Assembly (NCBI GenBank): GCA_937910665.1
Contig: CALEPR010000144.1
Coordinates: forward strand, 1 to 18,022
Length of the DNA stretch: 18,022 nucleotides
Source of the DNA: an uncultured Selenomonadales bacterium
GTDB taxonomy: Bacteria > Bacillota > Negativicutes > Selenomonadales > Selenomonadaceae
Direction of reading: 5' to 3'
In this document: one piece after another, positions 7,100 to 14,113 of the stretch
Numbering within the stretch: position 1 is the first letter of the stretch
Layout: every line of letters starts with the position of its first letter
Made by a program: the position numbers and the translations under genes
Notes under the pieces: model-generated
What the model was told of the DNA's origin: nothing
Database searches by the model: none
What the model saw: the letters and a program-made list of their open reading frames with translations, nothing else

Positions 7100-7771
7100 T
7101 CAACCTAAAATCCTGACAAGGTCTTCAGTGACTTTTTCAATCGGTTGTCTGCCGTCAATTTCGACATAAATTCCAGCTTTTTTGTAGTAGTCGATAAGCG
7201 GACGCGTTGAACTTTCATAAGTCGCCAAGCGCGTTTTCATAGTTTCTTCGTTATCGTCGCCGCGCTGATAAAGTTCGCCGCCGCAACTATCGCATTTGCC
7301 TTCAGACTTCGGCGCATTAAATTTTACATGGTAAGTCGCACCACAATTTTTGCAAATTCTTCTGCCGACCGCACGCTCAATTAAATCTTCTGCAGGAACA
7401 TGGATATTTAAAACTTTTGTCAGTTTAATTCCAAGTTCGTCCAGAATTTTTGTAAGCGCATCAGCTTGCTCGACCGTGCGCGGAAAACCGTCCAGCATAA
7501 AACCATTTTTGCAGTCGTCTTTCGCAAGTCTTTCGCGAACAATTCCGACCGTCACTTCGTCCGGCACTAAAGTTCCTGCGTCCATGCAAGCCTTTGCTTT
7601 TTTGCCGAGTTCAGTTCCTTCCTTCACCGCCGCGCGAAACATATCGCCGGTTGAGATTTGCGGAATTGAATATTTTTTTACAAGTTCAGCCGCCTGCGTA
7701 CCTTTTCCGGCACCAGGAGGTCCCATGAGAATTAGGAAGTAGGAGTTAGGAATTAGGAATTGGTTTTGCAT
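7100..7771 (-). CDS. adk: Adenylate kinase with repeat-encoded N-terminus
   Basis: Cytoplasmic AMP kinase (ATP + AMP to 2 ADP). P-loop GPPGAGKGT, AMP-binding TGDMFRAAV, DGFPRTVEQA, and a zinc-type LID with paired cysteines (CKNC, then CDSC). The ATG at 7769-7771 is chosen because AAAGGGCG precedes it; this gives 223 aa, about 8-10 more than the usual long form. The extra N-terminus MQNQFLIPNSYFLIL is encoded by the AGGAATT-type repeat (7734-7760), and its FLIL takes the place of the normal first beta strand (usually M-x-LILMG). Starting at the internal ATG just before the P-loop would lose that strand. The open frame reaches 7837, but upstream sequence is not Adk-like. The first 19 nt overlap the end of the upstream four-helix ORF. 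Confidence 0.94.
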   Translation of the reverse strand: MQNQFLIPNSYFLILMGPPGAGKGTQAAELVKKYSIPQISTGDMFRAAVKEGTELGKKAKACMDAGTLVPDEVTVGIVRERLAKDDCKNGFMLDGFPRTVEQADALTKILDELGIKLTKVLNIHVPAEDLIERAVGRRICKNCGATYHVKFNAPKSEGKCDSCGGELYQRGDDNEETMKTRLATYESSTRPLIDYYKKAGIYVEIDGRQPIEKVTEDLVRILG

Positions 7772-8157
7772 TTTTTTATCGCCCTTTCTTTTGTTGTTTT
7801 TGTTATCGAAGATAAAATTTTTATCAACTCGTTGCAATCGTCAAGTATGCTTTTACTCTGAGTATGCGTTAAATATTCAGTCCTCTCAAGCAATTCAATC
7901 CAATAAGCAGATTCAGCAGCTTCTTTGAAAGCAATATACATTTTTGCAAGAAAATCTGCTCGCGACTGTGCATATCCAGCCTCTCTAATGTTTGCACCGA
8001 TGCTTGTGCCACTCCTCAATAATTGTTTCGACAGCACATACTCCGAATGATTCTGAATGAGATACTTATACAAATTTACAATCCTTACGGCAAATTCCAT
8101 GCTCTTATTATCCACCGGACTAAACTTTTCATTACTCATTCCTCAATCCTAATTCCT
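7734..8157. mobile_element. Palindromic repeat element carrying a four-helix-bundle gene (IVS-like cassette)
   Basis: Arms 7734-7760 and 8131-8157 are inverted repeats matching at 22 of 27 positions, built of the same 7-bp AGGA(A/G)T(T/G) units as the empty palindromes in this operon. Between them is one complete ORF (7753-8139). The left arm supplies its stop codon; the right arm supplies AGGA 7 nt before its start. The element sits exactly between the secY stop (8157-8159) and the adk start. That it moves or is processed is inference. Confidence 0.55.
7753..8139 (-). CDS. Four-helix-bundle protein (23S rRNA intervening-sequence protein family)
   Basis: 128 aa, all predicted helical. Family signatures are EFAVRIVNLYKYL (first helix), KQLLRSGTSIGANIREA and FKEAAESAYWIELL. 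These match the four-helix-bundle / 23S rRNA IVP family, whose members are encoded inside rRNA intervening sequences in some bacteria and are related to the Avd accessory protein of diversity-generating retroelements. Its biochemical function is unknown. It is out of place between secY and adk, where ribosomal operons normally hold nothing else. Both ends of the gene lie in the inverted arms of the surrounding repeat, and its last 19 nt overlap adk. No reverse transcriptase or rRNA is nearby. It is probably translated, since the frame is intact and the family motifs are conserved. Confidence 0.85.
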   Translation of the reverse strand: MSNEKFSPVDNKSMEFAVRIVNLYKYLIQNHSEYVLSKQLLRSGTSIGANIREAGYAQSRADFLAKMYIAFKEAAESAYWIELLERTEYLTHTQSKSILDDCNELIKILSSITKTTKERAIKKCKTNS

Positions 8158-9413
8158 CACTTCATAAAGCCTTCATAGTGGCGCATAACGACCATTGCTT
8201 CTATCTGTTTCATTGTGTGAAGACCGACGCTGACGACAATCAACAGCGCAGTTCCGCCGAAGTAAACGCCTTGAATGTTTGTCGCTCCTGCAATTAAGTT
8301 CGGAAGGACTGCGACAAACGCCAAGAAAACTGATCCTGCCAAAGTCAATCTAGTCAAAACGTGATCTATATAATCTGCCGTCGGCTGTCCCGGTCTAATT
8401 CCCGGAATAAAGCCGCCATATTTTTTCAAGTTGTCAGCCATGTCAGGAATTTTGACAGTGACCGCTGTGTAAAAATATGTGAAGAAAATTATCAGCGCGA
8501 CATAGATTGAAGTTTGCAACGGCGTTCCCCATTGCAGATAAGCCGCAATACTTTTTATTGTCGGATTGTCGATAAATTGAACTACAGTTATCGGAAACAT
8601 CAAGACGCTTGACGCAAAAATTATTGGAATAACTCCTGCTTGATTTACTTTCAGCGGAATGTGACTTGAATGTCCGCCGTAAGCCCTCGCGCCTACAACT
8701 CTTTTCGCGTAAGTGATCGGAACTCTGCGGTAAGCTGCCTCAACATAAATTACAAAGACAATCATGGCGACCGCGATTATTCCGAAAAGCAACACGCTGA
8801 AATAATTTATTGTTCCTGCCTGCAGATATTGATAAATTACGCCGATATTTTTTGGAAGTGCGGCGACGATTCCTGCGAAGATTATTAAAGAAATGCCGTT
8901 GCCAACTCCCTGCGCTGTGATCTGCTCGCCGATCCACATCAATAAAACTGTTCCTGCCGTCAAGGTTATCGCGATTATTAAAATGTTCACAGGATTTGGA
9001 TTTAAAACTGCCGCCTTCAATCCTATAGACATTCCGACTGCTTGAAAAAAGGCGAGGGCGACAGTTAATTGTCGCGTCACTCGCGTAGTTTTTTTGTGAC
9101 CTTCCGCGCCTTCCTTCGACCACTGTTCCAAAGTCGGAACGACGACAGTCAAAAGTTGCATAATGATCGCCGCGTTGATGTATGGCGTGATACTCATTGC
9201 GAAGATTGAAAATTTACTGAACGCACCGCCGGAAAATAAATCCAACAGTCCGAATAAACTTCCGTTGTTGAAAAGTTGTTCAATCGCTGAAGGATCTACG
9301 CCCGGCACAGGAATATGCGTCCCCATTCTGAACACGGCGAACATTATCAGCGTAAAAATTATTCTATCCCGAAGTTCAGGAATTTTAAAAATGTTTGAAA
9401 GTGCCGATAACAC
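8157..9413 (-). CDS. secY: Protein translocase subunit SecY
   Basis: Central channel of the Sec translocon in the cytoplasmic membrane; 418 aa, normal for Firmicutes. About ten membrane segments can be followed. Landmarks: PELRDRIIFTLIMFAVFRMG into TM1, THIPVPGVDP before the plug, SITPYINAAIIMQLL (TM2), the cytosolic loop RRVPITYAKRVVG, GIRPGQPTADYI, and the conserved end VVMRHYEGFMK. It starts with GTG (9411-9413), 8 nt after GAGGAG, which overlaps the end of rplO. The order rplO-secY-adk is classic for the spc operon, interrupted here only by the repeat cassette. Confidence 0.97.
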   Translation of the reverse strand: MLSALSNIFKIPELRDRIIFTLIMFAVFRMGTHIPVPGVDPSAIEQLFNNGSLFGLLDLFSGGAFSKFSIFAMSITPYINAAIIMQLLTVVVPTLEQWSKEGAEGHKKTTRVTRQLTVALAFFQAVGMSIGLKAAVLNPNPVNILIIAITLTAGTVLLMWIGEQITAQGVGNGISLIIFAGIVAALPKNIGVIYQYLQAGTINYFSVLLFGIIAVAMIVFVIYVEAAYRRVPITYAKRVVGARAYGGHSSHIPLKVNQAGVIPIIFASSVLMFPITVVQFIDNPTIKSIAAYLQWGTPLQTSIYVALIIFFTYFYTAVTVKIPDMADNLKKYGGFIPGIRPGQPTADYIDHVLTRLTLAGSVFLAFVAVLPNLIAGATNIQGVYFGGTALLIVVSVGLHTMKQIEAMVVMRHYEGFMK

Positions 9414-9415
9414 TT

Positions 9416-9889
9416 TTAATTCTCCTCAGCCTTATTTTCCGCGACTGCAGAAAGATTTTCGACTTTTCCGCCGGCGGCTTCAATTTTCTGAACAGCCGAC
9501 TTTGTAAATCCCTGCGCTTTGACAGTCAATTTCTTTTTCAATTCGCCGTTGCCCAAAATTTTGATGCCGTCACGAACATTTTTCAAAATTCCGGACTCGA
9601 CGAGAGCAACTGCATCGACTTCTGCGCCGTCCTCGAAACGGTTCAAAGTCTCAACATTTACTTCAGCATATTCTTTCGCCCAGATATTTTTAAAACCGCG
9701 TTTAGGCAGACGACGATAAATTGGCATCTGTCCGCCTTCAAAGCCCGGGCGAACTCCGCCGCCGCTGCGAGCTTTCTGACCTTTATGACCTTTGCCTGAA
9801 GTTTTGCCGTTGCCCGAGCCGACTCCGCGACCGAGACGAACTTCTTTCTTGCGAGCACCTTCGGCAGGTTTAAGTTCATGCAATTTCAT
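9416..9889 (-). CDS. rplO: 50S ribosomal protein L15
   Basis: Late-assembly large-subunit protein; 157 aa, slightly above the usual 144-148. The glycine-rich N-terminal extension RLGRGVGSGNGKTSGKGHKG and then GGVRPGFEGGQMPIYRRLPK are diagnostic. The C-terminal half (KILGNGELKKKLTVKAQGFT) is the globular part, followed by a short acidic tail that accounts for the extra length. The stop codon is 2 nt from the secY start, so the two are translationally close. Confidence 0.97.
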   Translation of the reverse strand: MKLHELKPAEGARKKEVRLGRGVGSGNGKTSGKGHKGQKARSGGGVRPGFEGGQMPIYRRLPKRGFKNIWAKEYAEVNVETLNRFEDGAEVDAVALVESGILKNVRDGIKILGNGELKKKLTVKAQGFTKSAVQKIEAAGGKVENLSAVAENKAEEN

Positions 9890-9906
9890 TTCCTAACCTC
9901 CCTCAA

Positions 9907-10092
9907 TTACTCGGCAACTTCTTCAACCGTGACCAAGTGTTTGACTTTAAAAATTTGTCCGCGAATTGTCGGAACGTCCGGCAAAGTCGAAGTTGAATTT
10001 AACTTTCTCAAGCCGAGCGAGCGAACAGTTTTTCTCTGCGTTTCAGGACGACCGATAAGGCTTCGCGTTAAAGTAACTTTCAATTTAGCCAT
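9907..10092 (-). CDS. rpmD: 50S ribosomal protein L30
   Basis: Short bacterial L30, 61 aa. The motif LKVTLTRSLIGRPETQRKTV then SLGLRKLNS is the family signature, and the DVPTIRGQIFKVKHLVTVEE end is normal. It lies between rpsE and rplO, as in most spc operons. Confidence 0.96.
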   Translation of the reverse strand: MAKLKVTLTRSLIGRPETQRKTVRSLGLRKLNSTSTLPDVPTIRGQIFKVKHLVTVEEVAE

Positions 10093-10104
10093 CTTCGTTC
10101 CTCC

Positions 10105-10632
10105 TTACACAAAAAGTTCCTTAACTGATTTGCCGCGAAGAGCCGCGACTTCCTCAGCGCGTTTTAACATTTTCAAACCTTCCAACGTGGCACGAACCAT
10201 GTTGTTAGGATTCGAGGAGCCGAGCGACTTTGTTAAAATGTCATGAACTCCTGCAAGTTCCAAAACCGCACGCGCCGGGCCACCGGCAATAACTCCTGTA
10301 CCTTTTGATGCCGGACGGAGCATAACGCGACCTGCGCCGAACACTCCGACTACTCCGTGAGGAATTGAGCGTTCCTTCAGCGCGACTTCAATTAAATTTT
10401 TCTTCGCATCGTCAACGCCTTTGCGAATTGCTTCAGGAACTTCAGCCGCTTTTCCGAGACCGACACCGACTTTGCCATTTTTATTTCCAACGACAACCAA
10501 TGCACTGAAGGAAAAGCGACGACCGCCCTTAACAACTTTTGCGACACGATTTATAAAAACAACTCTTTCCTCGAACTCAGGATTTTCATTTTCATTTCTG
10601 TTGTCTCTATCGTTTCTTTCATTTCTTGGCAC
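10105..10632 (-). CDS. rpsE: 30S ribosomal protein S5
   Basis: Decoding-fidelity protein at the mRNA entry site, 175 aa. The N-terminal 20 residues are an unusual Asn/Arg/Glu/Asp-rich stretch (NERNDRDNRNENENPEFEE) before the conserved FEERVVFINRVAKVVKGGRR. The S5 double-stranded-RNA-binding domain has FSFSALVVVGNKNGKVGVG with GKAAEVPEAIRKG, and the C-terminal domain has GVFGAGRVMLRPASKGTGVI and GSSNPNNMVRATLEGL. The order rplR-rpsE-rpmD is conserved. Confidence 0.97.
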   Translation of the reverse strand: MPRNERNDRDNRNENENPEFEERVVFINRVAKVVKGGRRFSFSALVVVGNKNGKVGVGLGKAAEVPEAIRKGVDDAKKNLIEVALKERSIPHGVVGVFGAGRVMLRPASKGTGVIAGGPARAVLELAGVHDILTKSLGSSNPNNMVRATLEGLKMLKRAEEVAALRGKSVKELFV

Positions 10633-10650
10633 TGCTTTAACCTCCTTCGC

Positions 10651-11010
10651 TTAAAATTTCAATCCGCCTTCGCGAGCTGCCTCTGCCAATGCAGCGACGC
10701 GACCATGATAAATATATCCGCCGCGATCGAAAACAACTTCGCTGATACCTTTTTCAAGTGCTTTTTTTGCAATAGCCGCACCAACTTTTTTTGCGCCTTC
10801 GACGTTGCCGCCGCTGCCTTCAAAATCTTTTTCCTTTGAACTTGCCGCCACCAATGTCACGCCTTTTTCATCGTCAATAACTTGGGCGTAAATATTGGCA
10901 AGACTGCGGAACACATTCAAGCGCGGACGCTGAGCCGTGCCTGAAATATGCTGCCTAATGCGCAAGTGTCTTTTCTGGCGCGTTTTATTTTTATCTGCCT
11001 TACGAAGCAT
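10651..11010 (-). CDS. rplR: 50S ribosomal protein L18
   Basis: 5S rRNA-binding protein of the central protuberance, 119 aa. The start is the ATG at 11008-11010, giving MLRKADKNKTRQKRHLRIR, the usual N-terminus, with GGGAG 8 nt upstream. The open frame extends six codons further to 11028 without support. Motifs: GTAQRPRLNVFRSLANIYAQ, KKVGAAIAKKALEKGI, VVFDRGGYIYHGRVAALA and the end AREGGLKF. A 190-bp repeat-filled spacer separates it from rplF. Confidence 0.97.
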   Translation of the reverse strand: MLRKADKNKTRQKRHLRIRQHISGTAQRPRLNVFRSLANIYAQVIDDEKGVTLVAASSKEKDFEGSGGNVEGAKKVGAAIAKKALEKGISEVVFDRGGYIYHGRVAALAEAAREGGLKF

Positions 11011-11049
11011 TCCAGAATCTCCCTTCAAATATTGAAGAATCAGAAAACA

Positions 11050-11202
11050 AGAGTTAGGAATTTTTTAATTCCTCTTTCCCTTCCACTAATTAGAATTTGA
11101 GAGTCAAGAAATTTTTTTTAATTCCTCTTTCCCTTCCACTAATCAGAATTTGAGAGTTAAGAAATTTTTTAATTCCTCTTTCCTCATTCCTCACTCCTAA
11201 TT
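11050..11202. repeat. Tandem 51-53-bp repeats between AGGAATT-type arms (rplF-rplR spacer)
   Basis: The segment starting AATTCCTCTTTCCCTTCC occurs at 11067, 11120 and, truncated, 11171, giving periods of 53 and 51 bp with few differences (for example ACTAATTAG versus ACTAATCAG). The outer ends carry GAGTTAGGAATT (11051-11062) on the left and units of ATTCCTCA/CTCCTAATT (11171-11202) on the right, the same orientation as the other palindromes. The spacer contains no ORF. Confidence 0.75.
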
Positions 11203-11746
11203 ATTTTTTGCCGCCTGCCTTGCCTTCCTTGCGACGAATATGTTCGCCGGCGTACTTGATGCCTTTACCTTTGTAAGGTTCAGGTTCACGCCAGCCACGA
11301 ATATTAGCCGCCACCGCGCCGACAAGTTCTTTGTCAATGCCGTGAACTGTAATTGTTGTGGCAGTCGGAGCTTCAAGAGTAATTCCTGCGGGCGGTTCAA
11401 TGATAACAGGATGAGAATATCCCAGCGCGAGATTTAAATTTTTTCCTTGCTTAACCGCGCGGTAACCTACTCCGCTGATTTCAAGATTTTTGGTGAAACC
11501 TTCAGTCACGCCGACGACCATGTTATTTATCAGCGTTCTTGAAAGTCCATGCATGCTCCTGTGCATTTTATCATCTGAAGGACGTGCAACCGTAAGTACT
11601 CCGTCCTCGATGCTTATTTTCATATCCTGATGGATCTTTCGGGAAAGTTCTCCCTTCGGACCCTTGACTTGCACCAAATTATCCTCGCCGACTTTTATTG
11701 TTACACCGGCAGGAATTGTTATCGGTGCTCTTCCAATTCTTGACAT
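11201..11746 (-). CDS. rplF: 50S ribosomal protein L6
   Basis: Large-subunit protein near the factor-binding site with two tandem alpha/beta domains; 181 aa, the usual 176-182. N-terminal MSRIGRAPITIPAGVTIKV, the middle TLINNMVVGVTEGFTKNLEI and GYSHPVIIEPPAGI, and the C-terminal signature RGWREPEPYKGKGIKYAGE are diagnostic. It lies in the conserved rpsH-rplF-rplR order. Confidence 0.97.
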   Translation of the reverse strand: MSRIGRAPITIPAGVTIKVGEDNLVQVKGPKGELSRKIHQDMKISIEDGVLTVARPSDDKMHRSMHGLSRTLINNMVVGVTEGFTKNLEISGVGYRAVKQGKNLNLALGYSHPVIIEPPAGITLEAPTATTITVHGIDKELVGAVAANIRGWREPEPYKGKGIKYAGEHIRRKEGKAGGKK

Positions 11747-11759
11747 TTTTGCACCTCCA

Positions 11760-11840
11760 ATTTTAGTTGTCAGTTTAAAGTTTTTAGTTTTTAGTTTTTA
11801 GAATTTCTAACCACTAAGCACTAACAACCAATAACTAACT
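11760..11840. repeat. TTTTTAG / CTAAC short repeats in the rpsH-rplF spacer
   Basis: Three near-tandem copies of GTTTTTA (about 11779-11801) are followed by ACTAAC-type repeats (about 11807-11838), which read as a loose reverse complement of the first set around TTTTTAGAATTTCTAA. It appears to be another degenerate 7-bp-unit palindrome with a different unit sequence. Pairing is weaker than in the AGGAATT copies. Confidence 0.45.
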
Positions 11841-12238
11841 CACCAAACGTAAGCGATAACCTCGCCGCCGAGTCCGGCTTTCCTAGCTTGCTTGTCGCTC
11901 ATAATTCCCTGTGAAGTGGAAATAATCGCGATACCGAGTCCGCCCAAAACTCTGGGCAGATCTTTTTTCTTGGAGTATTGACGCAAGCCCGGTCTGGAGA
12001 TGCGCTGAATGCCTGTTATGACTTTTTCGCGATCCACGCCATACTTCAGGAACACAGTCAAGATACCTTGCTTGTTGTCCTGAGCAAACGTGTAATCTTT
12101 AATGTAACCTTCCTGCTTGAGAACTTCCGCGATGGCGGTTTTAATTTTCGAGCCGGGAATTTCAACTTTGTCGTGATTGACGGAATTAGCATTGCGAATC
12201 CGCGTAAGCATATCCGCAATAGGATCAGTCATTGCCAT
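11840..12238 (-). CDS. rpsH: 30S ribosomal protein S8
   Basis: Central-domain 16S rRNA-binding protein, 132 aa. N-terminal MTDPIADMLTRIRNANSV, IPGSKIKTAIAEVLKQEGYI, RPGLRQYSKKKDLPRVLGGL and the end GGEVIAYVW match the family throughout. In enterobacteria S8 also represses the spc operon through an rplE-region RNA target; nothing comparable could be established here. Confidence 0.97.
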   Translation of the reverse strand: MAMTDPIADMLTRIRNANSVNHDKVEIPGSKIKTAIAEVLKQEGYIKDYTFAQDNKQGILTVFLKYGVDREKVITGIQRISRPGLRQYSKKKDLPRVLGGLGIAIISTSQGIMSDKQARKAGLGGEVIAYVW

Positions 12239-12267
12239 TGCTAATCGATATCCTCCTTTCGATTTTG

Positions 12268-12453
12268 TTACCAGCTTGCCTTAGTAATTCCGGGAATTGC
12301 GCCGGCGTAACTCTGTTCACGGAAACAGATACGGCACATATCAAATTTTCTCATGTAGCCGTGCGGACGACCGCAAATTTTGCAACGGTTATACCTGCGA
12401 GTTTTATACTTCGGTTCCTTTTTCCACTTTTCAATTAAACCTGTCTTTGCCAT
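12268..12453 (-). CDS. rpsN: 30S ribosomal protein S14, zinc type
   Basis: Short (61 aa) zinc-ribbon S14 with C-x2-C (CKIC) and C-x2-C (CRIC) around GRPHGYMRKFDM, ending GITKASW. This short cysteine form is typical of Firmicutes, Actinobacteria and some others; the longer 89-101 aa form lacks cysteines. Its place between rplE and rpsH is the conserved spc position and helps place the native part of the window outside Proteobacteria. Confidence 0.97.
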   Translation of the reverse strand: MAKTGLIEKWKKEPKYKTRRYNRCKICGRPHGYMRKFDMCRICFREQSYAGAIPGITKASW

Positions 12454-12474
12454 TTAGTAATCACTTCCCCTCAA

Positions 12475-13017
12475 TCATGCGTTGGCGAAAGGCATCCCCA
12501 TCAGTGACAAAAATTCGCGAGCCTCTTCGTCAGTCTTCGCCGTAGTCACGATGATAATATCCATTCCGCGAATTTTATCAATCTTGTCATATTCAATCTC
12601 AGGGAAAATAAGTTGCTCTTTCACGCCGACAGCATAATTTCCGCGACCGTCGAAAGAATTTCTGTTCACGCCTCTGAAATCGCGAACACGAGGCAAAGCG
12701 ACGTTCATGAACTTGTCGAGAAATTCATACATTCTCTGTCCGCGCAAAGTAACTTTGCAACCGATCGCCATCCCTTTACGCAACTTCCAAGCCGCCAAAG
12801 ATTTTTTTGCGCGAGTGACGACAGGTTTCTGTCCTGAAATAATTGTCAAATCTCCCAACGCCGACTCAAGTGCCTTCGAGTTTCCGACAGCATCGCCGAC
12901 CGCCATGTTGATGACAACTTTTTCCAGTTTCGGAACTTGCATAACATTCTTGTAGGAAAATTTTTCTGTCAATGCGCCGACAACTTCATTTTTATATTTT
13001 TCCAAAAGTCTGTTCAC
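12475..13017 (-). CDS. rplE: 50S ribosomal protein L5
   Basis: 5S rRNA-binding protein that forms the bridge to S13. I choose the GTG at 13015-13017 (180 aa, starting MNRLLEKYKNEVV), because the upstream ATG at 13023 directly abuts GGAGG with no spacing, while the GTG sits 6 nt after it. Motifs: MQVPKLEKVVINMAVGDA, SLAAWKLRKGMAIGCKVTLR, FLDKFMNVALPRVRDFRGV and the C-terminal DIIIVTTAKTDEEAREFL. The order rplX-rplE-rpsN is conserved. Confidence 0.96.
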   Translation of the reverse strand: MNRLLEKYKNEVVGALTEKFSYKNVMQVPKLEKVVINMAVGDAVGNSKALESALGDLTIISGQKPVVTRAKKSLAAWKLRKGMAIGCKVTLRGQRMYEFLDKFMNVALPRVRDFRGVNRNSFDGRGNYAVGVKEQLIFPEIEYDKIDKIRGMDIIIVTTAKTDEEAREFLSLMGMPFANA

Positions 13018-13038
13018 GTTCATCCTCCTTTCAAAAAA

Positions 13039-13371
13039 TTATTTTGCTTGATCTACAACCTCGCCGCATTTTTTGCAAACGCGAGAATTTTTTCCGTCCA
13101 CAAGTTTGTGACCGATTCTGGTAGGTTTGTTGCAAGCCGGACAAATTAACTGAACTTTGCAAGCGTTGAGCGGCATTTCTTTATCCAAAATTCCGCCCTG
13201 CGGAGCTTTCATGCTCGGTTTTGTGTGGCGTTTAACTTTGTTCACGTCCTCGACAATGACCTGACCTTTGCTCGGCATCGCTTGGATAATTTTTCCTTGC
13301 TTGCCTTTATCTTTACCCGAAAGAACAACGACGGTGTCGCCTTTCTTAACGCGCAACTTTGTCAGTGACAA
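13039..13371 (-). CDS. rplX: 50S ribosomal protein L24
   Basis: Early assembly initiator of the 50S subunit with a KOW fold: LRVKKGDTVVVLSGKDKGKQ. The GTG at 13380 begins only one base after GGAGG, so the TTG at 13369-13371 (9 nt spacing, product MSLTKLRVKKGD) is the better start; this gives 110 aa. The C-terminus has two cysteine pairs (CPAC, CKKC), a zinc-ribbon-like end common in Firmicutes L24. It follows rplN by about 18 bp. Confidence 0.95.
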   Translation of the reverse strand: MSLTKLRVKKGDTVVVLSGKDKGKQGKIIQAMPSKGQVIVEDVNKVKRHTKPSMKAPQGGILDKEMPLNACKVQLICPACNKPTRIGHKLVDGKNSRVCKKCGEVVDQAK

Positions 13372-13389
13372 TTTCGACACCCTCCTTTA

Positions 13390-13758
13390 TTACAAAACTT
13401 CCGGTGCAAGAGAAATTATTTTCATAAAATCTTTTTCGCGGAGTTCCCGCGCAACCGGTCCGAAAATACGCGTACCGCGAGGCGTTTTATCCTCTTTAAT
13501 CAGAACGGCTGCATTTTCATCAAAGCGAATATATGAACCGTCAGGACGACGAAGACCTTTGCGACTGCGAACGACGACGGCTTTAACAACTTCGCCTTTT
13601 TTGACTTGACCGCCGGGCGAAGCTGACTTCACCGATGCAACAATAATGTCTCCGACATTTGCATAGCGACGGAAAGAGCCGCCCAGTACGCGAATACATT
13701 TAATATCTTTCGCGCCGGTGTTGTCGGCAACATTCAACATTGTTTCTTGTTGAATCAA
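13390..13758 (-). CDS. rplN: 50S ribosomal protein L14
   Basis: Beta-barrel protein at the subunit interface, exactly the standard 122 aa. MIQQETMLNVADNTGAKDIK, RRYANVGDIIVASVKSASPG, VVRSRKGLRRPDGSYIRFDE and the end RELREKDFMKIISLAPEVL are all highly conserved. It lies in the conserved rpsQ-rplN-rplX order. Confidence 0.98.
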   Translation of the reverse strand: MIQQETMLNVADNTGAKDIKCIRVLGGSFRRYANVGDIIVASVKSASPGGQVKKGEVVKAVVVRSRKGLRRPDGSYIRFDENAAVLIKEDKTPRGTRIFGPVARELREKDFMKIISLAPEVL

Positions 13759-13807
13759 TTTATTTTCCTCCTTCCTGAAGATTTAAAAATTTTATGTCCA
13801 ACAAATT

Positions 13808-14074
13808 TTATTTTGCTTTCTCGACAATCTCAACCAAACGCCAACGCTTTTCTTTCGACAGCGGACGAGTTTCCATAATTAAAACTCTGTCGCCGATGTG
13901 CGCCTCTTCCTTTTCGTCGTGCGCTTTAAATTTCACTGTGCGCTTGACTGATTTTTTATAAAGTTTGTGCTGAACAAGTTCCTCAATCGCAACGACGATA
14001 GTTTTTTGCATTTTGTCGCTGACAACTTTTCCAACTCTTGTTTTGCGCTCGCCGCGTTTTTTTTCTTCGCTCAC
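13808..14074 (-). CDS. rpsQ: 30S ribosomal protein S17
   Basis: Primary 16S rRNA-binding protein with an OB fold; 88 aa. RKTRVGKVVSDKMQKTIVVA, KFKAHDEKEEAHIGDRVLIM and ETRPLSKEKRWRLVEIVEKA define it. The start is GTG (14072-14074), with AAAGGAGG about 11 nt upstream. An unusually long 126-bp spacer with a hairpin separates it from rpmC. Confidence 0.97.
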   Translation of the reverse strand: MSEEKKRGERKTRVGKVVSDKMQKTIVVAIEELVQHKLYKKSVKRTVKFKAHDEKEEAHIGDRVLIMETRPLSKEKRWRLVEIVEKAK

Positions 14075-14113
14075 TTTCTCAATTTCCTCCTTTCAAAAAA
14101 ATAATTTTCACTT

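Noticed and set aside
7772..7837. Longer adk start at 7837
   Set aside because: It would lie within the four-helix ORF and adds residues unlike any adenylate kinase; the ATG at 7771 has a ribosome-binding site.
7753..8139. Avd protein of a diversity-generating retroelement
   Set aside because: The family is related, but no reverse transcriptase or template/variable repeat pair is present in the window.
11067..11202. Possible CRISPR array
   Set aside because: The 51-53-bp units are adjacent direct repeats without unique spacers, and no cas genes are present.
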